A stretch of 64,000 nt of DNA from Colwellia psychrerythraea (GTDB taxonomy: Bacteria > Pseudomonadota > Gammaproteobacteria > Enterobacterales > Alteromonadaceae). The translations under genes and the position numbers were made by a program. The number at the start of each line of letters is the position of its first letter. Within the stretch, counting starts at the first letter, position 1. The notes beneath the pieces were generated by a model, which was given only the letters and a program-made list of their open reading frames with translations, ran no database searches and had not been told where the DNA came from. The DNA lies in contig NZ_JQEC01000029.1 in the NCBI RefSeq assembly GCF_000764185.1, positions 62,001 through 126,000 of the forward strand, in the 5' to 3' direction. Of the stretch, positions 17,339-27,275 are shown one piece after another.

Positions 17339-19969
17339 TTAATCACTTAATGCAGCATCAAGCTTTTCTTTTAAGTCATTCGATAAATTAGCTAGAGCTT
17401 GTAAATTAACTAACTCTGCTTTCATTAATTTTTGATGTGCTGGAGCAAAACTTTTATATTGTATTAATGGTGTAATCAATCTTGAGGCAACTTGTGGGTT
17501 AATTTCATTTAACTTAGCAATTTGTTTTGATAAGAATTGATAACCTCGCCCTGTTTGACAATGGAAATATTTGGGGTTATTCATCGCAAATGCCCCAATT
17601 AATGACCTTGCTCGATTCGGATTATTTAAACTAAATTGTTGGTGAGCTAATAAAGTATCCAGTCTAGAGAAAATGTCATCACTTACCACACCAGCATTCA
17701 AGGCAAACCATTTATCCATCACTAAAGTTGTTTGATGCCATTTTTTCTCAAAATGCTGCAACTGCTGGTTCAAGTCCGCTAAATTGTGTTTGGCAGAGCA
17801 AGTTAATGCAGCTAAACTATCGGTCATATTTTCTTGCTCAATATCTTCGTTGTCAGTCGCATGTTGATATTGCTCTGTTACTAAAGCTTGATATTTAGGT
17901 AAAATACTTAGATAAGCTAAACAAACATTTTTTAAAGCCCTATTGGCAACCCCACTATGTGGCGTATCATTCGTTGATCTTTCTTGCTGACACGCTTCAT
18001 AGCTCGCAAGTAACTCTTGTTGACAACCTTGTGCAATGAATGATGATAACTTGCTCAGAGCATTGCTCAGCGCAATTGGCTCAACATCTACCATCAAACT
18101 TGCCGCTTCATCAAAACTAGGCAAGGATAATTGTTCGGCAATAAAAGCGCGATCACCAGCACTCGTTAACATCTCATTTATTGCCATAAGCAGCTCTTTT
18201 GGCAATGGATGCTCGGTGTCAAAAGCTAATTGTTGTACATAGGACATCAATAATTTTTGTCCTGCATCCCAACGACAAAAACTATTGTTAGCTTTCTTCA
18301 TAATAGTTAATAAATCAACATCATTTTGCTCAAAGACAAGTTTTACCGGGGCACTAAAATCACACAGCATTGCTAAGGTAGGTTTGCCGATAAAACCACT
18401 GAACTGCCAACTTTGCTCTGCTTGGTTCAATTCGAGTAATTCACTTTGGTTTGCCTTGTCATTATTACCACTGATTAATTCAATTTTAATCGGAATATGT
18501 AACGCTTGCGGATCTTGTTGTTTTTTAGTCACTGGTGAGTGTTGTGACAGTGTTAAAGTATAGATATTTGTTTGCTGCTCAAATGATTCCTGCACTTTGA
18601 TCACAGGAGTACCTGACTGGCTGTACCATAGTTTAAATTGCGATAGGTCTTTACCACTAGCATCACTCATTGCGTTAATAAAGTCATCACAGGTTACTGC
18701 CATGCCATCAAAACGGGCAAAATATAAATCCATACCCTTTCTGAATTTCTCGACGCCAATTAACGTGTGCAACATACGAATAACTTCTGAGCCCTTCTCA
18801 TAAACAGTTAAGGTGTAGAAGTTATTCATTTCAAGTACTTTTTCAGGGCGTATTGGGTGCGCCATTGGTCCAGCGTCTTCAGCAAATTGCTGAGAACGTA
18901 ATAAACGTACGTTTTGAATGCGAGTAACGGCACTTGAGTGCATTTGCGCACTAAATTGTTGATCTCGAAAAACTGTTAAGCCTTCTTTCAAACTCAACTG
19001 AAACCAATCCCGACAAGTAACTCTGTTTCCTGTCCAATTATGAAAATATTCATGGGCGATCACAGCTTCAATATTAAAATAATCACTGTCTGTCGCACAT
19101 TGGCTGTCTGCCAGTACATATTTGGAATTAAAGACGTTTAAACCCTTGTTTTCCATCGCCCCCATATTGAAAAAATCTACCGCTACAATCATGTATATAT
19201 CTAAATCATATTCAAGACCGAATGTCTCTTCATCCCACTTCATTGATTTTTGCAATGACACCATGGCATGTTTAGCCTTGGCTAAATTACCTTTATCGAC
19301 AAATATCTCAAGTGCTACTTCACGCCCTGAAGCTGTAGTGAAAGAGTTTTCAAGTAAGTCAAAATCGCCAGCAACTAAAGCAAACAAATAACACGGCTTA
19401 GGGTATGGGTCGTGCCAAGTAACAAAATGTTTATTGTCAGTGAGATCACCAGAGTCAACTTTGTTGCCATTAGATAATAAATACGGGTATAAGCTTTTAT
19501 CTGCTATTACTTTAGTGGTGAACGTCGCCATTACATCGGGTCTATCAAGGTAATAGCTAATTCTGCGGAAACCTTCGGCCTCACATTGCGTGCAAAATGC
19601 ATCACCTGACTTAAATAATCCTTCTAAGGCCGTATTTTCTTGTGGGTTTATCTCAGTAGTAATGCTGAGAGTAAAATTCTCATTGTCAGGTAAACTACTG
19701 GCTGGAATGGTTAATATTGTATCATTGAGCTGATATTGATCGTTACTCAATGCATGGTTATCAAGTGCTAATGACACTAAAGTTAGCTGTTCACCGTTAA
19801 GCTGTAAAGCCTGTTGGTTATCACCTTGCCGCTTTATAGTTAGTTCACTAATAACTTGGCTACAAGTGTCATCTAAATTAATCGTTAAGTCTACGGTATT
19901 AATAGTAAAATCAGCTGGGCGGTAGTCCGCTAAAAATCGTGGTGCTGTGTCTGTTAAAGTAGATGACAT
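17339..19969 (-). CDS. pepN: Aminopeptidase N (M1 metallopeptidase)
   Basis: Cytoplasmic zinc aminopeptidase that removes N-terminal residues from peptides. The exopeptidase motif GAMEN is at 270-274 and the zinc site HEYFH at 306-310, with the third ligand glutamate at about 329 (LKEGLTVF). At 876 residues it matches E. coli PepN (870), including the C-terminal all-helical superhelix. It follows nhaC on the same strand with a 32-base gap, so co-transcription is possible. Confidence 0.98.
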   Translation of the reverse strand: MSSTLTDTAPRFLADYRPADFTINTVDLTINLDDTCSQVISELTIKRQGDNQQALQLNGEQLTLVSLALDNHALSNDQYQLNDTILTIPASSLPDNENFTLSITTEINPQENTALEGLFKSGDAFCTQCEAEGFRRISYYLDRPDVMATFTTKVIADKSLYPYLLSNGNKVDSGDLTDNKHFVTWHDPYPKPCYLFALVAGDFDLLENSFTTASGREVALEIFVDKGNLAKAKHAMVSLQKSMKWDEETFGLEYDLDIYMIVAVDFFNMGAMENKGLNVFNSKYVLADSQCATDSDYFNIEAVIAHEYFHNWTGNRVTCRDWFQLSLKEGLTVFRDQQFSAQMHSSAVTRIQNVRLLRSQQFAEDAGPMAHPIRPEKVLEMNNFYTLTVYEKGSEVIRMLHTLIGVEKFRKGMDLYFARFDGMAVTCDDFINAMSDASGKDLSQFKLWYSQSGTPVIKVQESFEQQTNIYTLTLSQHSPVTKKQQDPQALHIPIKIELISGNNDKANQSELLELNQAEQSWQFSGFIGKPTLAMLCDFSAPVKLVFEQNDVDLLTIMKKANNSFCRWDAGQKLLMSYVQQLAFDTEHPLPKELLMAINEMLTSAGDRAFIAEQLSLPSFDEAASLMVDVEPIALSNALSKLSSFIAQGCQQELLASYEACQQERSTNDTPHSGVANRALKNVCLAYLSILPKYQALVTEQYQHATDNEDIEQENMTDSLAALTCSAKHNLADLNQQLQHFEKKWHQTTLVMDKWFALNAGVVSDDIFSRLDTLLAHQQFSLNNPNRARSLIGAFAMNNPKYFHCQTGRGYQFLSKQIAKLNEINPQVASRLITPLIQYKSFAPAHQKLMKAELVNLQALANLSNDLKEKLDAALSD

Positions 19970-20001
19970 TGTAGAGCCTTATTTTGGAAATGGGATGAAA
20001 A

Positions 20002-21471
20002 TTAAGCCGTTGCTTTATCTGTAGTTACTTTAGTTAGTTTTTTGATATTAAAACCAATAAAGCCATAAATAACCGCAAGAATCGGATTAATCCAGTTAAA
20101 GAAACAATAGAACATATAATCAAGTGGGTTAACTAATAATACGCCAGACATATAAACTGCACAGGTATTCCATGGAATAAGCGGTGAAGTAATTGTACCT
20201 GCATCTTCGAGTGTACGACTTAAAACTAATGGGTCTAAACCTCTACGTTGATATTCTTCTTTATACATGCGACCTGGCATTACAATGGCTATATATTGAT
20301 CAGCCGTTAATAAATTTGTGCCAATACAAGTAGCAACAGTACTTGCTATAAGGCTACCTGTTGTTTTAGCTGACGCCAAAATTGCATCAACAAACTTTTT
20401 CAACATGCCTAAGTGCTCTAATACGGCGCCAAAACTAAGTGCACACATAATTAACCAAACAGTGTTTAGCATACTTGACATGCCACCACCACTGAGTAAG
20501 TCATCTAAACCACTGTTACCTGTTTTAATGCTCACGCCGTCAAAAAAAGCAGTCCAGACCACAATTATATTAGCGGTTAGTGCATCAGACTCACCGCTTC
20601 CTAAACGAATAATAAGCTCTTGTTGGAAAACAATCGCCCATAAGCCCCCCGTTAACGCGCCGATAGCAACCGCAGGAAAAGCTGGAACTTTTTTAATAGC
20701 TAAAACAAGCAAAACGAATAATGGCACTAAGTTAAATAAAGAAAGATTAAACTGTTCGCTAAGTTGCTTACTCAATAAATCAATGGCTTGAACATCACTA
20801 ACTGAGGTTTCGGTAAAGCCTAAAAAGAGAAAAAGTATAAGCGCGGTTGCAATAGATGGCATAGTTGTCCAGAACATATAACGGATATGAGCGAATAACT
20901 CACTACCAGCAATAGCAGGTGCTAAGTTGGTAGTCTCAGATAAAGGCGATATTTTATCACCAAAATACGCACCCGAAATTACCGCACCAGCAGTGATAGC
21001 TGGAGATAAGCCTAGCCCTTGTGCTATTCCAATCAATGCCACACCAATAGTGGCTGCGGTTGTCCAAGAACTACCTATACTCATCGAAACAACAGCACAC
21101 ATCACACAAGCAGCAGCGTAAAACCAAGCAGGGTCTAATATCATTAGCCCATAATAAATCATCGTTGGAACAGTACCAGATAATAACCAGGTACCAATAA
21201 GTGAACCAACCGCGAAAAGGATCAATACAGCACCTAAGGACAAAGAAATACCATGAGTAATAGCTTTTTCAAGATCGTGCCATTTATGACCATTTTTAAT
21301 ACCTATGACTATGGCAACACCCATCGCTATAAGCAAAGCAATCTGATTCGGTCCGTATGATGAGTTATCGCCAAAATAACTTACCCCCATGGTAAGTAAA
21401 ACAATTAGGGTGATAACGGGGATAAAAGCATCTAACATCGTTGGCTTTTTAGTTTGACTTAATGCGGACAT
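20002..21471 (-). CDS. nhaC: NhaC-family Na+/H+ antiporter
   Basis: Integral membrane antiporter of 489 residues with about 11-12 hydrophobic segments. It has NhaC signature stretches such as the polar motif GAYFGDKISPLSETTNLAP and the C-terminal TLEDAGTITSPLIPWNTCAVY. The family exports Na+ in exchange for protons, sometimes coupled to malate/lactate, and suits a marine host. It is downstream of prc, from which a strong terminator separates it, so it probably has its own promoter in the 70-base gap. Confidence 0.93.
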   Translation of the reverse strand: MSALSQTKKPTMLDAFIPVITLIVLLTMGVSYFGDNSSYGPNQIALLIAMGVAIVIGIKNGHKWHDLEKAITHGISLSLGAVLILFAVGSLIGTWLLSGTVPTMIYYGLMILDPAWFYAAACVMCAVVSMSIGSSWTTAATIGVALIGIAQGLGLSPAITAGAVISGAYFGDKISPLSETTNLAPAIAGSELFAHIRYMFWTTMPSIATALILFLFLGFTETSVSDVQAIDLLSKQLSEQFNLSLFNLVPLFVLLVLAIKKVPAFPAVAIGALTGGLWAIVFQQELIIRLGSGESDALTANIIVVWTAFFDGVSIKTGNSGLDDLLSGGGMSSMLNTVWLIMCALSFGAVLEHLGMLKKFVDAILASAKTTGSLIASTVATCIGTNLLTADQYIAIVMPGRMYKEEYQRRGLDPLVLSRTLEDAGTITSPLIPWNTCAVYMSGVLLVNPLDYMFYCFFNWINPILAVIYGFIGFNIKKLTKVTTDKATA

Positions 21472-21541
21472 GAAATGTAAACCTTTTCTTATTGTAGTTA
21501 TATAACGCTAAACTAATTTTACTGTGGATTGTACGTAAAAA

Positions 21542-21571
21542 AGCAAAGCCGCCTCAGAGGGCGGCTTTGCT
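21542..21571 (-). terminator. Rho-independent terminator after prc
   Basis: AGCAAAGCCGCC at 21542-21553 pairs perfectly with GGCGGCTTTGCT at 21560-21571 around a six-base loop. As precede the left arm, giving a U-run on the minus strand. It lies 13 bases beyond the prc stop. Confidence 0.9.
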
Positions 21572-21584
21572 AGAATTTTATGGG

Positions 21585-23636
21585 CTATTTTTTAGCAATT
21601 TTACCTAAAGAGATAAAATCAAAAGTGATACGAGCTGCTTCATCTAAAAATGGGTCTAATTCATCAAGCTCATCATCTAAATCATCTAAATCGGCAATTT
21701 TCTTTTTACCTAAAAGGGCAAGTTGCTCATTTACTCGAACTAAGCGTTTACTTTTACGTAATGTACGTTCAGATTGACGAGTAGCAAGATTTAATGAAAT
21801 AGTTTTATCATCTTTTTCTGCTTGATAAATAGCAATATCTTCAAGTAAGTAATTAAATTCTGGGTTATCTTTAATACGTTGCTGATAAAGAGAGCTTAAA
21901 TACTCAATATCTTTATTTAACTCGTTCAACGGTGTGTATTTAGCTTGTTGAATATGATCCCAAGGTAATGCATTTTCCTCTTTGCTTTCACCCCAGTCTT
22001 CTGGGTCTATTGCTGTAGGAAAAGATATATCAGGCAAAACGCCACGGTGCTGAGTACTACCACCATTTATGCGATAGAATTTTGCAATGGTATATTGAAT
22101 GCTACCTAACGGTTTTTCATATAAATCATAAACACGCCCTAAACCACGGTGTTGCTGAACAGTACCTTTACCAAAGGTATGTTCGCCAATAATGACGCCA
22201 CGGCCATAATCTTGAATGGCTGCTGAGAATATTTCAGAGGCAGAGGCACTATAACGATCAACCATTACTGTTAAGGGACCGTCGAAGAAACTAATACCAT
22301 CACGATCACTATTTACTTGAATGCGATTCGCGCCATCTCTAATTTGAACAACAGGACCTTTGTCGATAAATAAACCGGTTAATAACGTCGCTTCACTTAA
22401 TGAGCCACCACCATTACCACGTAAATCAACAATAATACCTTGAACGTCTTGCTGTTTTAATTTGGCTATCTCTTTCTTAACATCCTTAGATAAATTGTTA
22501 TAAAAACTTGGGATGGTAATAACGCCCAATTTCTTACTATCGGCTACTTCTGGGTTTTCTAAATATACTTCAGACTTTGCTGCTCTGTCTTCTAATTTAA
22601 TAATATCGCGAACAATAGAAACAACTTTGATATTTGCTTCATCATCACTATCACCCGATAATATTTGTAACCTAACCGTAGTACCTTTAGAGCCTTTGAT
22701 CAGTTCGACAACATCATCTAAACGCCAGCCAATAACATCTTCAAAGTCTTTTTCACCTTGGGCAACACCCACAATTTTATCTTTTGCTTTTAATTGCTTC
22801 GATTTATCCGCGGGTCCACCAGTAACAATACGGTGAATAACGGTATAATCTTCAATTGAGCGAAGTTCAGCACCAATGCCTTCCAGTGATAAATTCATAT
22901 CGACTTGAAAACGTTCGGCATTACGTGGCGATAAATAAGAAGTATGCGGTTCAACCACACGAGCGAAACTATTCATTACCAGTTGAAAAGCATCTTCACT
23001 TTCACTCTGTTTTAATCGTTTAATCGCATAGTTGTAACGTTTAGTTAATACTTCTTTAATTTTTGGCCATTCTTTCTTAGTCAGTGTCAGATTTAATACA
23101 TCTGATTTAACTTTTAAACGCCATAATTCATCAAGTTCAGCTTCGCTTGTCGGCCAAGGTGCCTCTTCACGATCAAAAGAATAAATTTCATCTTTGGTAA
23201 AGTCAAAAGGATTTTTATCACCTTTAATATCCAATAAACTAAGCGCAAACTCATAACGCTCTAAACGTCTTTGTAAATTTAAATTGAAGATATCATAAGC
23301 GACATCGAGTTTTCCACGAGTCAAAACAGTGTCGAACTCAAGGCGATATTGTTGGAAACTATCAATATCGGTAGATAAGAAAACATTACGAGCATAATCG
23401 AGTTGTTTAATGAAACGATCAAATACTTCACCTGACAAGGCGTCATTTATAGTAACTTTCTTATAATGTGCACGAGTAAATCGTGCCGTAATACGCTTGC
23501 TTGCTGTGGCATGCTGAGATTCAGGCATGAGTACAGGGAGTTCTTCAGGAGTATGTTGTTTTTCAAACGCGATTGCGCTTACTGACAAACCTAACGATAA
23601 AGATACGGCTAGTGCGATACGACAAAATTTTTGCAT
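21585..23636 (-). CDS. prc: Tail-specific (C-terminal processing) periplasmic protease
   Basis: Periplasmic serine protease that degrades proteins with non-polar C-termini and trims cell-wall enzymes and their partners. The signal peptide is about residues 1-23, a PDZ domain lies at about 245-330, and the S41 catalytic domain contains RYSASASEIF with S465 and EHTFGKGTVQQ with K490; the 25-residue spacing equals that of the E. coli S452/K477 dyad. At 683 residues it matches E. coli Prc (682). It follows proQ by 89 bases on the same strand, the conserved proQ-prc order. Confidence 0.98.
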   Translation of the reverse strand: MQKFCRIALAVSLSLGLSVSAIAFEKQHTPEELPVLMPESQHATASKRITARFTRAHYKKVTINDALSGEVFDRFIKQLDYARNVFLSTDIDSFQQYRLEFDTVLTRGKLDVAYDIFNLNLQRRLERYEFALSLLDIKGDKNPFDFTKDEIYSFDREEAPWPTSEAELDELWRLKVKSDVLNLTLTKKEWPKIKEVLTKRYNYAIKRLKQSESEDAFQLVMNSFARVVEPHTSYLSPRNAERFQVDMNLSLEGIGAELRSIEDYTVIHRIVTGGPADKSKQLKAKDKIVGVAQGEKDFEDVIGWRLDDVVELIKGSKGTTVRLQILSGDSDDEANIKVVSIVRDIIKLEDRAAKSEVYLENPEVADSKKLGVITIPSFYNNLSKDVKKEIAKLKQQDVQGIIVDLRGNGGGSLSEATLLTGLFIDKGPVVQIRDGANRIQVNSDRDGISFFDGPLTVMVDRYSASASEIFSAAIQDYGRGVIIGEHTFGKGTVQQHRGLGRVYDLYEKPLGSIQYTIAKFYRINGGSTQHRGVLPDISFPTAIDPEDWGESKEENALPWDHIQQAKYTPLNELNKDIEYLSSLYQQRIKDNPEFNYLLEDIAIYQAEKDDKTISLNLATRQSERTLRKSKRLVRVNEQLALLGKKKIADLDDLDDELDELDPFLDEAARITFDFISLGKIAKK

Positions 23637-23688
23637 GCATTAATTTCCTATTCAATTTCTATTTGACTTAACTGTTATGTTAAATCTT

Positions 23689-23714
23689 GCCGACAATCTT
23701 CGAAAAGAGTCGGC
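23689..23714. repeat. Hairpin in the proQ-prc gap
   Basis: GCCGAC at 23689-23694 pairs with GTCGGC at 23709-23714, and an inner TCTT/AAGA pair surrounds the loop CGAA. It lies 12 bases past the proQ stop and could set the ratio of proQ to prc message. No U-run follows it directly. Confidence 0.45.
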
Positions 23715-23725
23715 TATTTATGCTT

Positions 23726-24388
23726 TTATGAGTAGATATTTTTTAGCTGAGTCTTTATAACCATACCTGAATCAAGTTGAACGCTGATATCTTTACCTGA
23801 TATTTCAGTGATGGTGGCATTCATTGGTGAATTACCTAATTGTACTCTCACTTTACTACCTACTTTGATTGTAGCTGACTCAACAGGTTTAAGTGGCGCA
23901 GCTTCTTTTTTAACAACTGTTTTGTTTGAAGACTTAACAGATTTGTATTTAGCTGAGTCACGTTTTTTATCTGCTGGTTTATTATTACCTGCAGCTGTTG
24001 AGCTTTGTTTACCTTTATAAGGTTTTTTGCTATCGCTGTCTGTCGCTTTTTTGTTACCAAATTTTTCTTGGCTTTCTTTTAGCGTTTTACTGGCGTAAGC
24101 AGCTTGCTCTTCATCAATTTTTGCTACTTCTTTGCCATCAAAATCAACACGATCTGCGCCAACTTTAATAACCTTGAGGTAGCGCCAACTACTGGTGTAA
24201 TGTCTTAACGCTTGACGTAAGCGAGTTTTACTAACAGTTTCATCTTCAGTAAGCTTCTCTGCTAGGTCTTGGAATATTCCAATTTTAAGCGGTTTAACTG
24301 GCCCCTTAATTGAAAAACATTCAGGAAATTTCTCAGCTAAATAAGCAATGATATCTTTTGTACTTGTACGTTTAATTTCAGTTTCCAT
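23726..24388 (-). CDS. proQ: RNA chaperone ProQ
   Basis: Global RNA-binding protein that stabilises small RNAs and mRNA 3' ends. The N-terminal FinO/ProQ domain spans about residues 5-115 (for example YLAEKFPECFSI, LRQALRHYTSSWRYL), followed by a lysine/serine-rich disordered linker of about 50 residues and a C-terminal Tudor/KOW-like domain (about 170-220, KVRVQLGNSPMNATITEI). The 220-residue length fits the family. It is encoded just upstream of prc. Confidence 0.97.
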   Translation of the reverse strand: METEIKRTSTKDIIAYLAEKFPECFSIKGPVKPLKIGIFQDLAEKLTEDETVSKTRLRQALRHYTSSWRYLKVIKVGADRVDFDGKEVAKIDEEQAAYASKTLKESQEKFGNKKATDSDSKKPYKGKQSSTAAGNNKPADKKRDSAKYKSVKSSNKTVVKKEAAPLKPVESATIKVGSKVRVQLGNSPMNATITEISGKDISVQLDSGMVIKTQLKNIYS

Positions 24389-24498
24389 AACTACACTTTT
24401 TTACAGATTAAATTAATTAAGCTAGCTTTACTTTTGAACAAGAATAACTCTTGGAAGAGTTACTCTAGCAAGAAAATAGCGGCAATGTTTATCTTTCT

Positions 24499-24786
24499 TT
24501 ATTCTTCTGATTGTAGATGTTGCTCTGGATTATCAAGCACATGCTTACACCAATCATATATATCTTCAGTTTCAATATCAGCAATTGCTTCTTGACCTAT
24601 CCAAGTATCCCAAATAAGCGCCAATAACTGTTCTAAAACTTCCGTTTCTATATCTTCTCCAGCCAAGTCGTACATAGTATGATAAATTTCATTCATACGC
24701 TCAGCAACTTCTTCTTCCTGGCCATCCCAATCCCCAACAATTTCTTGGGTAACTAGATAGTCATGAATGACCACAAATTCTTTCAT
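24499..24786 (-). CDS. Small acidic hypothetical protein
   Basis: A 95-residue, strongly acidic protein (MKEFVVIHDYLVTQEIVGDW...), probably all-helical, with no signal peptide or recognisable domain. It lies between msrC (55 bases upstream) and proQ (110 bases downstream), all on the minus strand, which suggests co-transcription with the msrC-proQ-prc group. The ATG at 24786 follows AGGAAAGTGAAGAGAAAATG, a good ribosome-binding site, so it is likely a real gene. I do not recognise a family or function. Confidence 0.8.
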   Translation of the reverse strand: MKEFVVIHDYLVTQEIVGDWDGQEEEVAERMNEIYHTMYDLAGEDIETEVLEQLLALIWDTWIGQEAIADIETEDIYDWCKHVLDNPEQHLQSEE

Positions 24787-24841
24787 TTTCTCTTCACTTT
24801 CCTGTTGTACACGTGTTTATCTTTTTATACTATTTTTAACA

Positions 24842-25312
24842 TTAACTATGAGCAATTACATTCTGCTCAAATGCTTCAACAATAGCACTAATACCTTGCT
24901 CATCTTGTTCATTAAAGCGTTTAAAAGCAGTGCTATCAATATCTAAGACGCCAATAACTTTACCAGCCACCTTTACAGGTACAACTAATTCAGCATTAGT
25001 CGTTGCATCACAAGCAATATGGCCATCAAATTGATGAACGTCTGCTATTCGTTGAATTGTACCTGTAGTAACACATGTACCACAAACACCTCGCCCAACG
25101 GGTATTCTAATACAAGCAACTTTCCCTTGAAAAGGGCCAAGCACTAATTCATTGTCAATAAGTCGGTAAAAACCAACCCAATTAACGTCTGTTAAACGTT
25201 CAAAAAGTAACGCACTAACATTTGCCATATTAGCAATAATATCAGATTCATCACCAATTAGGGCTTTAGTTTGCCCTAATAATTCATGATATAACTCAGT
25301 TTGACTAGTCAT
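24842..25312 (-). CDS. msrC: Free methionine-(R)-sulfoxide reductase (GAF domain)
   Basis: Reduces free methionine-R-sulfoxide, repairing oxidised methionine with thioredoxin as donor. The whole 156-residue protein is a single GAF domain. Cysteines C67, C77 and C101 have the same spacing (10 and 24) as the catalytic and resolving cysteines C84, C94 and C118 of E. coli MsrC (YebR), and lie in RGVCGTC and HIACDATTNAELVVP. In E. coli the gene is near proQ and prc, and the same grouping is kept here. Confidence 0.95.
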   Translation of the reverse strand: MTSQTELYHELLGQTKALIGDESDIIANMANVSALLFERLTDVNWVGFYRLIDNELVLGPFQGKVACIRIPVGRGVCGTCVTTGTIQRIADVHQFDGHIACDATTNAELVVPVKVAGKVIGVLDIDSTAFKRFNEQDEQGISAIVEAFEQNVIAHS

Positions 25313-25428
25313 TAAAACTTACCATTGAAGAAAGCTACAATAAAAAAGCGCTAACATACCTAAAAAAACGCAATACTTAAAGCTTTTATCGAACAATTAC
25401 CTAACTATTGCCAGTTAGTACCTCAAAT

Positions 25429-26241
25429 TCAGTCTTTAAGGCGAAATTTTGCGGATACACGCGCAGTAATTGTTTGACTACCAACCTGTGAAGTATGAAC
25501 TTTAGGACTTGTATCACTCATCATAGCTTCAGCGTACATAGGACTATAATGGTTGCTCGACATTTCTTTGATAAAAACGATCTCTCCTAAGTTTCGACCT
25601 GCTTGTTTACTCATACGCTGCGCTTTTTGTTTAGCATGGCTAATAGCTTGCAATAAAGCTTGTTGATAATACTCACCTCTTGCTTCAACAGTCATCGACA
25701 ATGAGGAAATATGACTGACATTGAGTTTAATAATTTGCTCTAAAAAACTATCATAATCATCTATTTTATTAAAACCTACCATTATTTGACGACTTAATTC
25801 AAACAATGGTTTCTTGTGGTCATTCACGTTAGACGATTGCTGATTAATACTTTGACCGTCAATAAAAACACTACCTTGCCTCGCTCTGTTAAGCTCAATG
25901 CCTTGTACTTGAATTGAAGGTCTCTCTTCTACAATACGTAAATTAACACGCGCAGAGGTTATATTTGTGCCTCTTATGCCTAGATTTTTAGCCGCACTAA
26001 TAACTGAATTACTTTTTTTATCCACTAAAGCTTTTAACTTACTTGGCACTCGACCTCGCTCAGTAATCGTTAACGTTAATGAGAACTGATCAGGGGTAAT
26101 AACGACACTGCCTTGACCCGTAACCTCAATTTCCCCACTATCAAAAGCAAATGCTTGCATTGGCAGTATCAGCAAACAAGTTAAGGTTAAACAATTAGTT
26201 TTCAGTTTTTTTAGTGAATGAGCCATAAATGAAATATTCAT
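25429..26241 (-). CDS. SIMPL-domain (DUF541) exported protein
   Basis: A 270-residue protein with a signal peptide ending near residue 32 (LPMQAFA), then a SIMPL/DUF541 domain opening IEVTGQGSVVITPDQFSLTL and ending VSAKFRLK. Relatives include E. coli YggE and BP26; they form oligomeric rings in the periplasm, with roles tied to oxidative stress in some species. An internal ATG (MAHSLKK, six codons in) is an alternative start. It lies 50 bases after the DUF2057 gene on the same strand. Confidence 0.9.
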   Translation of the reverse strand: MNISFMAHSLKKLKTNCLTLTCLLILPMQAFAFDSGEIEVTGQGSVVITPDQFSLTLTITERGRVPSKLKALVDKKSNSVISAAKNLGIRGTNITSARVNLRIVEERPSIQVQGIELNRARQGSVFIDGQSINQQSSNVNDHKKPLFELSRQIMVGFNKIDDYDSFLEQIIKLNVSHISSLSMTVEARGEYYQQALLQAISHAKQKAQRMSKQAGRNLGEIVFIKEMSSNHYSPMYAEAMMSDTSPKVHTSQVGSQTITARVSAKFRLKD

Positions 26242-26291
26242 AATAATTACCCCAAGTTTACGTTAAACAACTGATAGTATGTTGTTTACCA

Positions 26292-26972
26292 TCACTTTTT
26301 AATTTCCATATTTTCATTAATAATGAGTAAAAAACTTTCTTTGTCATCTTGACTAGCTTTGTCCCACCAATATTTGAGCATTGGGACAACATCAATTTTT
26401 TCAATAACTTGCTTATTGAAAGTTAGCTCATCTTTAGTACGAGTCTCGCCTTTAGTTTGAGCAACAACGGGTATTGATAAATCGTTTACCACTTTAGTGA
26501 CTTGTTTTGTCAACTCATAGTCGCTTAACTTCTCTAAGGTCAATACAACACTTTGCTGATGTTCATCTAACAAGGTTAATTCCGGATCTTTAGAAAAACG
26601 CTCTGCCGCGGCTAAATCGTTAATATTTATTGTTGATAAAATTAATTTTTTCTGGTCAGCAAGATTAAATTTAACAACAAAGTAATCTGATGTTATTAAC
26701 CTTTCTTCGGCAAAATCTAAATCTTCAAAGACATCTTTGTATTTAATAACTAAGGTATGTTCGCCTGTCGTTAATTGAATGGTTTGCTTTTGAGACAAAA
26801 AACCATGTTCCACTGCTTTATCATCAAGGTCTCGCACGACCAAATCATCCGTAATTATCAACTCGATGGCACTCACCTTAAAAGTCAAAAAACAACCTAA
26901 TAAGGCGCTTACACAAAGATAAGCCAATAAGCTCCGATTTAAAAAAAATTGTCTATTGTTTTTATTAGGCAA
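26292..26972 (-). CDS. DUF2057 family (YccT/UPF0319-like) exported protein
   Basis: A 226-residue protein with an N-terminal hydrophobic signal (about residues 14-35, ending KVSA), followed by a DUF2057 domain. The family core is seen in the beta-strand with TGEHTLVIKYKDVFEDL and the paired strands around it. E. coli YccT of this family affects curli production; no function can be read off here. Its start faces the ECF sigma factor gene across a 303-base gap holding a 12-base inverted repeat. Confidence 0.86.
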   Translation of the reverse strand: MPNKNNRQFFLNRSLLAYLCVSALLGCFLTFKVSAIELIITDDLVVRDLDDKAVEHGFLSQKQTIQLTTGEHTLVIKYKDVFEDLDFAEERLITSDYFVVKFNLADQKKLILSTININDLAAAERFSKDPELTLLDEHQQSVVLTLEKLSDYELTKQVTKVVNDLSIPVVAQTKGETRTKDELTFNKQVIEKIDVVPMLKYWWDKASQDDKESFLLIINENMEIKK

Positions 26973-27093
26973 ACTTAATTCCGTCAGAGATAAATAATGT
27001 AATGGCTCTTTATAAACTGCCTAGCACATAAATTAAAGTAAAAAGATGTGATTAAGGTAAGAATTATCAAATGTTAGCGAATGTTTTTTACAA

Positions 27094-27123
27094 TTATATA
27101 TTCACATGTTTGTGAATATATAA
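27094..27123. promoter_or_regulatory. Inverted repeat in the DUF2057/sigma-factor divergent gap
   Basis: TTATATATTCAC at 27094-27105 and GTGAATATATAA at 27112-27123 form a perfect 12-base inverted repeat with a six-base centre. It lies 121 bases upstream of the DUF2057 start and 152 bases upstream of the sigma-factor start, well placed for an operator serving one or both divergent promoters. No Fur-box resemblance is seen in this 303-base gap and I recognise no other motif in it. Confidence 0.5.
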
Positions 27124-27275
27124 CAGCTTAGTTGTATTTAAAGTTAGAACTGAACAGGCCTATTTACTTGCTTTTCGCTGCTAACAATTGCTCTAAATAT
27201 AAGTAACGTTGCTAGACATTTGCTCAAAGTCATGCTTATTATCAACTCAAGTTCAAAGGTAACGAGCAAACCTTG

